In this document: one piece after another, positions 32,801-41,455 of the stretch
Position numbering within the stretch: the first letter of the stretch is position 1
Layout: each line of letters starts with the position of its first letter
Assembly: GCA_030602265.1 (NCBI GenBank)
Contig: JAUWAB010000025.1
Coordinates: 1 to 49,102, forward strand
Direction: 5' to 3'
Length of the DNA stretch: 49,102 nucleotides
Origin: Prolixibacteraceae bacterium
GTDB lineage: Bacteria > Bacteroidota > Bacteroidia > Bacteroidales > Prolixibacteraceae
Notes under the pieces: generated by a model
Seen by the model: only the letters and a program-made list of their open reading frames with translations
What the model was told of the DNA's origin: nothing
The model's database searches: none
Made by a program: the position numbers and the translations under genes

Positions 32801-33730
32801 CTACTGATTTGAAGCGTTATAGGATTCGACAACTTTGATAAATACATCATTCATACTGGGAATGACTTCCCTGAAGGAAACAATTTCGGCAGCGTTGACC
32901 AACAGCCTGATCAGGTCGTTACTGTCGGTCCCGTTGAGGTGCTGGATCCTGATGGTATTTTCATATGGATTTTCCTGATGCTCAAGGATGGCAAACGAAG
33001 GATCAAGCAGTGAGGAGACCCGGTTGAAATCTCCTTTGTAGGATACTTCGAAAATGTTGGATTTGTAGGTTTGTTTGATTTCATGAATCGGACCGTCAAG
33101 AATCTTCCTCGACTTGTTGATCAGCGCGATATGGTCGCACAGGTCTTCAACCGTACTCATATTGTGCGTGGAGAAAATGATCGTTGCTCCTTTGTCGCGA
33201 AGTTCAAGGATCTCTTGCTTGATCAGGTTGGCATTGATCGGGTCGAACCCGCTGAACGGTTCATCGAAAATCAACAGGTCGGGCTTGTGGATTACTGTAG
33301 TAATAAACTGTACCTTTTGTTGCATCCCTTTGGATAATTCCTCTACCTTTTTATCCCACCAGGCAACGATATCGAATTTCTCAAACCAATACTTCAGGCT
33401 TTTCATCGCGTCCCGGTAGCTCATTCCCTTGAGCTGGGCAAGGTACAAGGCCTGTTCTCCAATCTTCATTTTTTTGTATAGTCCACGCTCCTCGGGCAGA
33501 TATCCGATTCTCGACACATCTGCAGTGGTCATCTTTCTTCCGTCGAAAAATAATTCACCCTGATCGGGTGCCGTTATCTGGTTGATGATCCGGATCAGGG
33601 TAGTCTTCCCGGCTCCGTTTGGCCCTAAAAGACCAAAAATCGAACCTTTTCCGACGCTGATGCTCACGTCATTGAGCGCCCGGGTGGCCCCATATTCCTT
33701 GTGGATGTTTCTGGCAATAAATAGTTCCAT
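32801..33730 (-). CDS. ABC transporter ATP-binding protein (NatA-like)
   Basis: This 309-residue ATPase has Walker A GLLGPNGAGKTT, Q-loop region GYLPEERGLYKKM, signature LSKGMQQKV, Walker B LLIFDEPFSGFDP and switch STHNM. The 80-residue C-terminal extension (SNIFEVSYKGDFNRVSSLLD...) is usual for NatA-like subunits (DUF4162 type). The ATG at 33730 (MELFIARNIHKEYG) is chosen because the longer frame adds 13 residues of no family character. The downstream permease is its partner. Confidence 0.92.
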   Translation of the reverse strand: MELFIARNIHKEYGATRALNDVSISVGKGSIFGLLGPNGAGKTTLIRIINQITAPDQGELFFDGRKMTTADVSRIGYLPEERGLYKKMKIGEQALYLAQLKGMSYRDAMKSLKYWFEKFDIVAWWDKKVEELSKGMQQKVQFITTVIHKPDLLIFDEPFSGFDPINANLIKQEILELRDKGATIIFSTHNMSTVEDLCDHIALINKSRKILDGPIHEIKQTYKSNIFEVSYKGDFNRVSSLLDPSFAILEHQENPYENTIRIQHLNGTDSNDLIRLLVNAAEIVSFREVIPSMNDVFIKVVESYNASNQ

Positions 33731-33766
33731 TCTTTTGTTTTGATGAATTGGTATGTGGTAATACTT

Positions 33767-33774
33767 CAAAATTA
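33767..33774 (-). promoter_or_regulatory. -7 box of the ABC exporter unit
   Basis: On the minus strand TAATTTTG fits TAnnTTTG, 36 bp upstream of the ATPase ATG. A TTTG at -33 is absent; the CDF terminator occupies that position. Confidence 0.4.
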
Positions 33775-33793
33775 CATTTTAATCCTGTAAAAA

Positions 33794-33813
33794 GCCCGGG
33801 GCTCTCCCCGGGC
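33794..33813 (-). terminator. Intrinsic terminator of the CDF transporter gene
   Basis: GCCCGGG pairs with CCCGGGC around a 6-nt loop; on the minus strand the stem is followed by TTTTTACAGG. It lies 135 bp after the transporter stop codon; nothing else is seen in that gap. Confidence 0.8.
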
Positions 33814-33948
33814 AAATCCAGCTAAAACACAACAAGTGTATGGTATATGTTGGGAAACAAACTTAATCCATACAGGTGAACTGTAAAATAGACAAAACAT
33901 GGACTTTCAGCTCTTTCCAAAAATGGGTTATTGGTATATAGCTAACTG

Positions 33949-34593
33949 TCAGGTATTGCCGGAACCTTTGTCTATATCCAGCAATACTTTTCCGGAATCT
34001 TTCAGCAGCCCGACCGACCATTTGATAATCACCAGGGAACTGATGACCGCCGCAATGGTGTCGATAAATGGAATATCCCAGATCATGGCTGCTGTAAGCC
34101 CGATGATGGCCGACAAACTGGTAAGGGCATCCGCAATTACATGCAGATAAGCGGCCCTGATGTTGTGGTCGCTGTGTTCATGGTCATGGTGCAGCATAAA
34201 GGCACTGACAATATTAACTATCAGTCCGATTATGGCAATCCCAATAGCCTCGCGGTAATTGATGTCTACAGGTTGAATGAACCGTTGTATAGCTTCAAAA
34301 ATGATCACAAAGGCAAATATCAAAAGCATCAATCCGCTGCTATAACCTGATAATGAAAGAATCTTGTCTGCATTTCCCCTGAATGTTCTTTTTCCTGATA
34401 GTCTCCTGACCAGAATGTAGGCAATCCAGCTCATGCCTATGGCCAGAACGTGGGAACCCATGTGTATCCCGTCGGCAAGTAAAGCCATCGAGCGGGTGGT
34501 TATTCCGAAGTATATTTCTACGACCATGGTGACGGCAGTAAGCAAAACTACCCACATGGTTTTTCTCTCATAGCTGTGCTGATGATCATCCAT
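33949..34593 (-). CDS. Cation diffusion facilitator, DmeF-like
   Basis: This 214-residue inner-membrane metal exporter has six hydrophobic segments. The metal site of helix 2 reads ADGIHMGSH (D41, H44, H48), the form seen in DmeF-type Co/Ni/Zn exporters rather than the HxxxD of CzcD. Helix 5 has HVIADALTS. A histidine-rich loop lies between helices 4 and 5 (LHHDHEHSDHN) and another His cluster at the N-terminus (MDDHQHS). The cytoplasmic C-terminal domain of many relatives is missing or very short. It is a single gene with its own terminator. Confidence 0.88.
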   Translation of the reverse strand: MDDHQHSYERKTMWVVLLTAVTMVVEIYFGITTRSMALLADGIHMGSHVLAIGMSWIAYILVRRLSGKRTFRGNADKILSLSGYSSGLMLLIFAFVIIFEAIQRFIQPVDINYREAIGIAIIGLIVNIVSAFMLHHDHEHSDHNIRAAYLHVIADALTSLSAIIGLTAAMIWDIPFIDTIAAVISSLVIIKWSVGLLKDSGKVLLDIDKGSGNT

Positions 34594-34677
34594 ATTGTTA
34601 ATATTATTCGTACACTTACCTTATTATAACAGCCGTCATATTCCAATTGATCTGAAAAAGTACAGAAATCTGATCTG

Positions 34678-34715
34678 AAAAGAGGCTGTCTCAAAAATCT
34701 GGGACAGCCTCTTTT
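34678..34715. terminator. Strong bidirectional terminator hairpin
   Basis: AAAAGAGGCTGTC pairs perfectly over 13 bp with GACAGCCTCTTTT around a 12-nt loop. It lies about 100 bp downstream of the GH29 stop codon on the minus strand, before the CDF gene. Confidence 0.8.
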
Positions 34716-34817
34716 CATTCGTATATCTATCCTGGAATGTTTTCAAAACTTGAATTCACTGGGTGATTAATTCACTTTTGAGACATTCTCTTTTGGATTT
34801 AACGGGTGATAATCTGT

Positions 34818-36905
34818 TTACTCGGTCAGGATATTAAATTCAGCTATACCAGCCCTGTCGGAGCCTGTCACAACACTTAATGCCCTGAATCTGACCATTC
34901 TGGCAGTAACCGGGTCAAAGGTTATCCTTTGCCATACCGGGCTGTTGGCGATATTTCCAAACTCGCCTGAGGAGACGGGCTGACTGAAGTTCCTGCCATC
35001 GTTACTGACCGAAATTTCATAGTTCCTGATTACTCCGGCACTGTAGCGGCTCTGGTCAGGTAAATATTCGAATCCTTTCAGTTTAACCACTTCGCCAAGG
35101 TCGATGATGAAATCAACCGGCAGTGGTTGGTTTACTACCAGCGAAGTAGCCGGATTTCCATCGAAAGGCGCACTGGCTCGCTGGTTTTTACCAGGTTCTC
35201 CCAGGAGTATCCATTGGGTTGAAGGGATATCGAACTCCTGACGGGTAACCGGACCGGTTTCTCCTGACTGTGGATTCACCGCTACGGCGGCTACTAAGCC
35301 TTTTTTATCCAGCTTGAATGGACCTTCATAGCGCGCCGAACCGGTTCCGGGATCCGTACCGTCGGTGGTGTAATATACCTCCACTCCCTCTTCCCCGGCT
35401 GATATAGTTACGTCCCCGGCCTGATTCCGTCTTACAACAGGGGCTTCCAGTACTTTTGGGGCATTGAATACCTGAAGGTTGGCGATCACGGGACAAGCTT
35501 TGGCATCGTCAATAGTGAACCGGATCTGTGTGGCAGTTGTTGTGGGCAGACGGAGAATCCGCTTATATCCTATGGTGGTCTCTTCAGCCAGAGTCTGCCA
35601 GTTACCGTCGACAAGGGCCTCCACCCTGAATTTCCGGACCCGCTGGCCCAACGGGATATACTCTTGTACCAGGAACCGGTTGAAAGTGGTTGGTTCTTTG
35701 AACTCTATGGTCACTGAAGCTGATGTTACCTCATCGTCGGCAGCCCAATAGGTTTCCTTCTTGCCATCAAGCATATTTTCAACCTTGAACTTTCGGGAAT
35801 TTCCCCGGACATTCGACGCAGATATCTTTTGTCCGGCAGCCAGGTCGTGTGCAAAATCGGCCTTAAGTGCCTCAGCCAGTTTCATGACGGCATTCACGTC
35901 ATTTTCGTGGATCAAACCACGGGTGTCTACCGGAAAGTTCAGCAAAAGTGAAGCGTTTCTGCCAACAGAATGGTAGTATATATCTAAAAGCTGTGGCAGG
36001 GTTTTTACCTTGTGGTCTTCATAAGGATGATAATACCATCCCGGACGAATTGAAACATCTACTTCAGCCGGTAACCAATGCGTTCCGTCTTCCTGTCCGG
36101 CCCTGAGATGTTCCAGGTTTTCAGCAATCCCGGGAGCGAAATCATCCCGTTTCAGCAGGCTCCAGTTAGTAGGCCTGGCCCATCCTTCCTCGTTGCCGAC
36201 CCAACGTACATCCGGACCACCATCTGAAAAAATGCAGGCCATTGGCTGTAGTTCACGGACTATTTTAAAAACAGTATCCCATTGATAATAAGTGCGGTTG
36301 TCAATTTTGCGGTTTTCATTGGCCCCTCCGTAATAGCCGGTACCGCCGTTGGCTCCGTCGAACCACACTTCGAATACCTCGCCATAGTTGGTAAGCAGTT
36401 CGCGGAGCTGGTTCCGGAAGTAGTCCAGATATTCGGGCTTCCCGTAGTCGGCATGATTGCGGTCCCAGGGTGAGAGATACACTCCGAATTTAAGTCCATA
36501 TTCTTTGCAGGCATCAGAAAGTTCACGCAGCAAATCCCCATTGCCATCGCGCCAGGGAGAATTTTTTACTGAATGTTCGGTATACGCCGAAGGCCAGAGG
36601 CAGAACCCATCGTGGTGTTTCGCCGTGATGATGATGCCTTTCATGCCGGCCTCTTTGGCCACACGTGCCCACTGGCGGGTATCCAGTTCCGTGGGATTGA
36701 ACCATTCGGGTTTTTCATCGCCCATGCCCCATTCCATATTGGTAAAGGTATTCATATTGAAATGGATAAAGGCATAGTATTCAAGGTCGTGCCATGCAAG
36801 TTGCCTTTCTGAAGGCAGCGGGCCGTGTGGGGCTGGTGCAAGGGACCGATCACATGAAACCAACAGGATTGCCAGTAAGAAATAATAGCAGAAACGCACT
36901 TTCAT
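34818..36905 (-). CDS. GH29 alpha-L-fucosidase, lipoprotein, with C-terminal binding domains
   Basis: This 695-residue enzyme has a lipoprotein signal ending LLVSC (Cys18). The GH29 catalytic domain spans about residues 30-350: YYAFIHFNMNTFTNMEWG, GMKGIIITAKHHDGFCLWPS, LKFGVYLSPWDRN and EVFEVWFDGANGG, where D183 is the expected nucleophile. A discoidin/CBM32-like domain follows (about 355-480; GNSRKFKVENMLDGKKETYWAADDE), then a chitobiase-type segment (VEVYYTTDGTDPG) and a second discoidin-like domain (about 570-695; RASAPFDGNPATSLVVNQPLPVDFIIDLG). It would remove terminal fucose from surface glycans. In the 202-bp gap upstream a weak -7 box TATCTTTC (36938-36931) and degenerate repeat DNA (GTGCCCTGGTGCC) are seen. 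Confidence 0.93.
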   Translation of the reverse strand: MKVRFCYYFLLAILLVSCDRSLAPAPHGPLPSERQLAWHDLEYYAFIHFNMNTFTNMEWGMGDEKPEWFNPTELDTRQWARVAKEAGMKGIIITAKHHDGFCLWPSAYTEHSVKNSPWRDGNGDLLRELSDACKEYGLKFGVYLSPWDRNHADYGKPEYLDYFRNQLRELLTNYGEVFEVWFDGANGGTGYYGGANENRKIDNRTYYQWDTVFKIVRELQPMACIFSDGGPDVRWVGNEEGWARPTNWSLLKRDDFAPGIAENLEHLRAGQEDGTHWLPAEVDVSIRPGWYYHPYEDHKVKTLPQLLDIYYHSVGRNASLLLNFPVDTRGLIHENDVNAVMKLAEALKADFAHDLAAGQKISASNVRGNSRKFKVENMLDGKKETYWAADDEVTSASVTIEFKEPTTFNRFLVQEYIPLGQRVRKFRVEALVDGNWQTLAEETTIGYKRILRLPTTTATQIRFTIDDAKACPVIANLQVFNAPKVLEAPVVRRNQAGDVTISAGEEGVEVYYTTDGTDPGTGSARYEGPFKLDKKGLVAAVAVNPQSGETGPVTRQEFDIPSTQWILLGEPGKNQRASAPFDGNPATSLVVNQPLPVDFIIDLGEVVKLKGFEYLPDQSRYSAGVIRNYEISVSNDGRNFSQPVSSGEFGNIANSPVWQRITFDPVTARMVRFRALSVVTGSDRAGIAEFNILTE

Positions 36906-37107
36906 CTTCTTGTAGTTTTGAATTCAGGGGGAAAGATAAAAAAAAAATGCGTATGCATTGGGCTCCAGGACCGGAATGCCACGAAGACTCCGCGACAAAA
37001 GGATTTATAAAATAATAACCTCCTTCGTGCCCTGGTGCCCTGGTGGCATTTGTATTCCTTTGTTTCTCAGTGTCTTCGTGGCAAAATAATATCTTTCAGG
37101 TTATTGC

Positions 37108-38079
37108 TTAGTCAGCCAGGCCGTCCAGAGTCTTTATGGTTCCGTCGGGATTATACTCCAACTCAACCACTTTTATACTCCGAAGCCAGGTTTTGCCCCC
37201 CGATGGCTTACTGTCGTGGTGGAAGAGGTACCATTTCCCATGGAATTCCACAATCGAATGGTGGGTGGTCCAGCCTATCACCGGTGTGAGGATCACACCC
37301 TGATAGGAGAAAGGCCCATATGGACTGTCGCCTGTGGCATAACACAGAAAGTGGGTATTTCCGGTTGAATAGGAGAAATAGTACTTGCCCTTGTATTTGT
37401 GCATCCACGGCCCTTCAAAGTAGCGCCTGTCGTGATCGCCAGCCCTTAGTGGTTCGCCGTTTTCATCCAAAATGACCACATCGCGGGGTTCTTCGGCGAA
37501 TTCCAGCATGTCATCTCTCAGTCGGGCCACCCTGGCGCACAGAGCGGGTTCATCACCGGCCGGTTCGTGACCGCATTCTATGGCCTTGTTGTTGCGGTAC
37601 CGCTGAAGTTGTCCTCCCCACAATCCCCCGAAATACATGTAAAAGTTTCCGTCACCGTCGTCCAATACCGCCGGATCAATGCTGAAGCTTCCCTTTATCG
37701 GATCACTTTGAGGAGTGAATGGGCCTTCGGGCTTATCACTCACCGCCACACCTATTCTGAAAATATCATTTTTATCCTTCAGCGGGAAATAAAGGTAATA
37801 TTGGCCGTTTTTGAAGGCGGCATCCGGGGCCCAGAGCTGGCGGCCCGCCCAAGGGATGTCCTTAACAGCCAGGATAACCCCGTGGTCGGTCACCTCACCG
37901 TCGATCGAATCCATGGAGAATACATGGTAATCCCGCATGTCGAAATGATCCCCGAGGTCATTCTCCGGAATGCCGGATTCTACATCGTGTGAGGGGTAGA
38001 TGTAAATCTTCCCGTTGAATACGTGCGCCGAAGGATCAGCGGTGTATAAATCCTTAACCAGGTATCTTGGTTTTTTCAT
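37108..38079 (-). CDS. GH43 family beta-xylosidase / alpha-L-arabinofuranosidase
   Basis: This 323-residue five-bladed propeller glycosidase would act on xylo-oligosaccharides or arabinosyl side chains. Catalytic acids are visible: the base D15 in YTADPSAHVF, the modulator Asp in GSFSIDPAVLDDGDGNFY, and the acid Glu in RRYFEGPWMHKYKGKYYFSYS. LWAPDAAFKNGQYYLYFPL is another family block. There is no signal peptide, so it should work in the cytoplasm on oligosaccharides brought in by the GPH symporter. It is the last gene of the xylan unit, 44 bp after the GH10 gene. Confidence 0.9.
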   Translation of the reverse strand: MKKPRYLVKDLYTADPSAHVFNGKIYIYPSHDVESGIPENDLGDHFDMRDYHVFSMDSIDGEVTDHGVILAVKDIPWAGRQLWAPDAAFKNGQYYLYFPLKDKNDIFRIGVAVSDKPEGPFTPQSDPIKGSFSIDPAVLDDGDGNFYMYFGGLWGGQLQRYRNNKAIECGHEPAGDEPALCARVARLRDDMLEFAEEPRDVVILDENGEPLRAGDHDRRYFEGPWMHKYKGKYYFSYSTGNTHFLCYATGDSPYGPFSYQGVILTPVIGWTTHHSIVEFHGKWYLFHHDSKPSGGKTWLRSIKVVELEYNPDGTIKTLDGLAD

Positions 38080-38123
38080 TCTAAAATATTTTTGTTAATT
38101 CTTTATTAGACCGTTACCTTATA

Positions 38124-39260
38124 TTATTTTGCTTTCGCTTCTTTGATGATTCTTTCCACCACCGGTTTGGGTTGGTAATTCCGGTCAAAAAGCAACGGGT
38201 AGTCTGTCCTTCCTCTCATCGGAAAGTTATTTTTCCAGGATTGGTTATCGGTGACCCCCCAAAGGGTAACCCTGCTGATTTTGTCCTGGTGCTTCAGGAA
38301 AAGAGAGAAGAAATCGCCCATCCGCTGATTCCATGCCACGGAAGCTGAATCGGGTAAACCTTCGGTGTAAGGATTCATCCGTGCCTCATACTCAGCCCTC
38401 AGGGCAATATCGGCTCCCTGCTGACGGGCTGGCCATGGCAGCGCAGACAAATCGAGTTCCGTGATCATCACCTTAACGCCCAGTCCGGAATAGGCCAGGA
38501 TACTCTCTTCATAAGCTTCCAGTGTGGGCGAGTCCATGAGCAGATGCCCCTGCATGCCGATACCGTCAATTTTGAGTCCCTTGGACTGAAGGTTCTTCAC
38601 CATTCTGATAACGCCATTTCTCCTGCCTTCTAATGCCATGGAGTAGTCGTTATAGTAAAGTTCGGCATCCGGGTCGGCTTCTGCGGCAAATTTAAAGGCC
38701 AGTTCCACAAACTCGTCACCTAAGATCTGGTAAAACTTGCTGTTGCGCCATGAGCCGTTGTCTTCAATGGCTTCGTTGACCACATCCCAGCCGTGGATAC
38801 GGCCTTTGTAACGCCCCACGACCGTATAAATATGGTTCTTCATGCGCTCAATCAGTACCTCCCGGCTGACTTCGTTTCCGTCTGCACCGGTGAAAAACCA
38901 GCGCGGCGCCTGTGAATGCCATATCAGGGTATGCCCCACAATGTGCATGTTGTGTTTTTCGCCGAACGCGACAAACTGGTCGGCAAGACTGAAATCAAAC
39001 TCCCCTTCGGTTCGCTGGATCTCCCCGCTTTTCATACAGTTCTCAGCTACGATGGAGTTAAAATGTCTGGTGACCATTTTCATGGACAAGGTATCCCGGC
39101 CCGTAATCTGGGGGGTATTGAGAGCAGCCCCGATGTAAAATTTTCCCGAAAGGGCATCTTTCAGCACCGGCTCGCTCTTCTGTGCATTGGAACATCCCGG
39201 CAGGATGATCGCCAGGATTAAAGCTAATACAATCGAATTCAGAATCTTTATTCTTTTCAT
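38124..39260 (-). CDS. GH10 endo-1,4-beta-xylanase, lipoprotein
   Basis: This 378-residue enzyme has a lipoprotein signal ending LPGC (Cys23), which places it on the outer membrane or in the periplasm. The GH10 barrel shows [43 protein letters not shown] with acid/base E163, DGIGMQGHL, and [12 protein letters not shown] with nucleophile E269. The loop ending [29 protein letters not shown] is typical of the family C-terminus. It would cut xylan chains into oligosaccharides for the neighbouring symporter and GH43. No binding module is fused. Confidence 0.95.
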   Translation of the reverse strand: MKRIKILNSIVLALILAIILPGCSNAQKSEPVLKDALSGKFYIGAALNTPQITGRDTLSMKMVTRHFNSIVAENCMKSGEIQRTEGEFDFSLADQFVAFGEKHNMHIVGHTLIWHSQAPRWFFTGADGNEVSREVLIERMKNHIYTVVGRYKGRIHGWDVVNEAIEDNGSWRNSKFYQILGDEFVELAFKFAAEADPDAELYYNDYSMALEGRRNGVIRMVKNLQSKGLKIDGIGMQGHLLMDSPTLEAYEESILAYSGLGVKVMITELDLSALPWPARQQGADIALRAEYEARMNPYTEGLPDSASVAWNQRMGDFFSLFLKHQDKISRVTLWGVTDNQSWKNNFPMRGRTDYPLLFDRNYQPKPVVERIIKEAKAK

Positions 39261-39356
39261 AATGGCCGTTATTTTTGGTTATATGGCAGTTTTTCAGTTA
39301 AATGATCGTTCTTTAGTAAATTTTCCACTGTTGGTGTGGCTGTTCCTCACGCGCGG

Positions 39357-40832
39357 TCAGCCTTTTTTCCTTCTTTCCTCCAGATCTTTTTCTATCCTGA
39401 CCTCCATTTTCTTGTTGATTTCGTAGAAGAAGAGACAGGCGACGCCAACCATAAAGGTCAGGGTAGGTAAAATACTGACGCTGAGTTTAATTCCCTGTAC
39501 AGTGGCGGCAGCCTGGGTAACCAGCTGTTCGTCATATCCGTACAGGGCCAGAATGCCGGCAACCATTGCTCCTCCCACGCTTAATCCTGCCTTGAGCCCG
39601 AAAATCATGGCTGAAAAAATGATCGCCGTGGCCCTGCGGTTGTTCTTCCATTCGGAATAGTCGGCCACATCGGCAATCATCGCCCAAAGCAATGGTATAG
39701 TGAGGCCATAGAAAAATCCGTGCAGCATCTGGCTGACAAACACCAGGGCAATGGAAGTTGGGGTGTAGAACAGGAATGCCAGCAGGCAAAGTGCAGAAAG
39801 AAACAACCCGATGCCAAACACTTCCCGTTTTCCGTATTTATCGGCCAGCCTCTTGGAGAATATAATCCCGACAATCATAAAAATGATTCCGCCGGCATTA
39901 AAAACACTGAATCCGGAGGTCGGGGCATCCTCGGGCCACTGAAAACCTACCATTCCAACGCTTACCAGAAAGTTGTTCAGCCCTTCGATAAACCCTTCGA
40001 ACCCGCTGCTTACCAGGAAGGAAGCCAGATGGGGCTCACTCAGATAATATTTGAAATAATAGACATACATGCCACCTTTAAGGGCTAATGTGATGAATAC
40101 GAAAATGGTCAGGACGAGCATCGCAATCCAGGGTTTATTGCCGATGAGGTCTTTCAGATCCTGCAGAACACTGGATTTCTGTTCAGGCTTGGGGACGATC
40201 CTTTCTTTGGTGGTAAGAAAAGTGATGATAAAGAAAATTACCCCGACTAACGCAAAAATCCCCATGGTTTTTTCAAATCCTGCTGTCCGGTCGCCACCTC
40301 CAAGGATAAGCACCAGGGGGAGCAGCAGCACCTGTACGATAAACTGCGCTACCATAACGGCCACGAAGCGGTAAGACGATATGCTGTTCCTTTCGGCCAT
40401 ATCTCCTGTAATTACGCCGCTCAGCGCTGCATAGGGCAGGTTGTTGGCCGAATAAACCAGTACCAGGAGTATGTAAGTAACCAATGCATAAATAAGTTTT
40501 CCGGTATCGCTGAAGTTGGGTGTGCTGAACGCTAACAGGGCCATCACTCCAAAAGGAATGGAAGTCCAGAGTATCCATGGCCGGAATTTTCCCCACCGGG
40601 TGACCGTTCGGTCGGCGATGGCGCCCATTATCGGATTGAAAAAGGCTCCGATCATACCTCCGGCAAAGATGATGGCGGAGGCCGATGCCGGAGGGATGCG
40701 GTAAACATCGGTGTAAAAGTAGGCCAGAAAGGTCATCAGGGTCTGAAAGATCAGGTTGGCCGACAAGTCGCCCAGACTGTAACCAATCTTTTCGATCACG
40801 GAAATTTTTGGTGAAGATGGTTTCATACTCAA
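39357..40832 (-). CDS. GPH-family sugar:cation symporter
   Basis: This 491-residue inner-membrane protein with about 12 hydrophobic segments belongs to the glycoside-pentoside-hexuronide symporters (melibiose/xyloside type). Marks are EKIGYSLGDLSANLIFQTLMTFLAYFYTDVYRI, GGMIGAFFNPIMGAIADRTVTRWGKFRPWILW and, in the second half, GLTIPLLWAMIADVADYSEWKNNRRATAI. In this context it should import xylo-oligosaccharides or xylosides. It is the first gene of the xylan unit and is preceded by two operator-like palindromes. The central cytoplasmic loop and the region around residues 280-310 are longer than in short members. Confidence 0.9.
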   Translation of the reverse strand: MSMKPSSPKISVIEKIGYSLGDLSANLIFQTLMTFLAYFYTDVYRIPPASASAIIFAGGMIGAFFNPIMGAIADRTVTRWGKFRPWILWTSIPFGVMALLAFSTPNFSDTGKLIYALVTYILLVLVYSANNLPYAALSGVITGDMAERNSISSYRFVAVMVAQFIVQVLLLPLVLILGGGDRTAGFEKTMGIFALVGVIFFIITFLTTKERIVPKPEQKSSVLQDLKDLIGNKPWIAMLVLTIFVFITLALKGGMYVYYFKYYLSEPHLASFLVSSGFEGFIEGLNNFLVSVGMVGFQWPEDAPTSGFSVFNAGGIIFMIVGIIFSKRLADKYGKREVFGIGLFLSALCLLAFLFYTPTSIALVFVSQMLHGFFYGLTIPLLWAMIADVADYSEWKNNRRATAIIFSAMIFGLKAGLSVGGAMVAGILALYGYDEQLVTQAAATVQGIKLSVSILPTLTFMVGVACLFFYEINKKMEVRIEKDLEERRKKG

Positions 40833-40893
40833 GTCATTAGGTTTATTTCTTTATATCGGATTCTTCGATAAAGTACTGCAAGATATAAATTAG

Positions 40894-40954
40894 GCTGTAA
40901 TTTTTACAGCTTAGAAGGCAAAAAGTGAATAAAAAAAGTAAAAATTACTTTTTA
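40894..40954 (-). promoter_or_regulatory. Paired palindromes GTAA-N3-TTAC upstream of the xylan unit
   Basis: GCTGTAATTTTTACAGC (40894-40910) and a 21-bp palindrome with the core AAGTAAAAATTACTT (40934-40954) share GTAA-N3-TTAC. Their centres are 42 bp apart, four helical turns, and the nearer one ends 62 bp before the symporter start codon. This is the form of a repressor or activator dimer pair. No regulator gene adjoins the unit. Confidence 0.5.
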
Positions 40955-41020
40955 GCTATTCTGAGACATAGGCTGAGTGTAGAATCGGTGTATGTACGAA
41001 AAGGGAATCGGAGTGAAAAA

Positions 41021-41455
41021 GACAGCAGACACTAGACAATAGACATCAGACATTAGACATCAGACAAAAACTTTGTGGTATGCCGCTGCGATAAAAACCA
41101 CTTAGAGTCTTCCTGCCTTTGTGGCAAAACTCTGCGGCATGGCGGCTTTGCGAGTAATATTCTTTGCGGTAAAAGAAAACAGTTATTTAAGAGACATCAG
41201 ACAAAAGACAAAAGACAAAAGACAACAGACACCAGACAACCGACAACAGACCTCAGACATCAGACTTTCAAAGGCAATGGGATGTTGGTTTTGCGTCTTA
41301 CTCTGTGGACATTGTGACTCCTTAGTGCACTCCGTGGTAAAATTTTTATAACCACAGAGACGCCACAGAGGCTACAAAGAAGACACAGAGACACCACAAG
41401 GATTTTGTCTAATGTCTAATGTCTAATGTCTGTTGTCTATTGTCTAAAGTCTGAT
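41021..41455. repeat. AGACATT/AATGTCT heptamer tracts and degenerate repeats
   Basis: Tandem AGACATC/AGACATT units occur at 41021-41068, AGACAAA-type units at 41190-41264, and the opposite orientation (GTCTAAT) at 41407-41455, running up to the stop codon of the M16 gene. Between them are degenerate blocks of the form CTTTGTGGCAAAACTCTGCGG and CACAGAGACGCCACAGAGG. No gene is seen in 40833-41455. Confidence 0.8.

Noticed and set aside
41021-41455. CRISPR array
   Set aside because: The repeats are 7 bp, tandem without unique spacers, and no cas gene is present.
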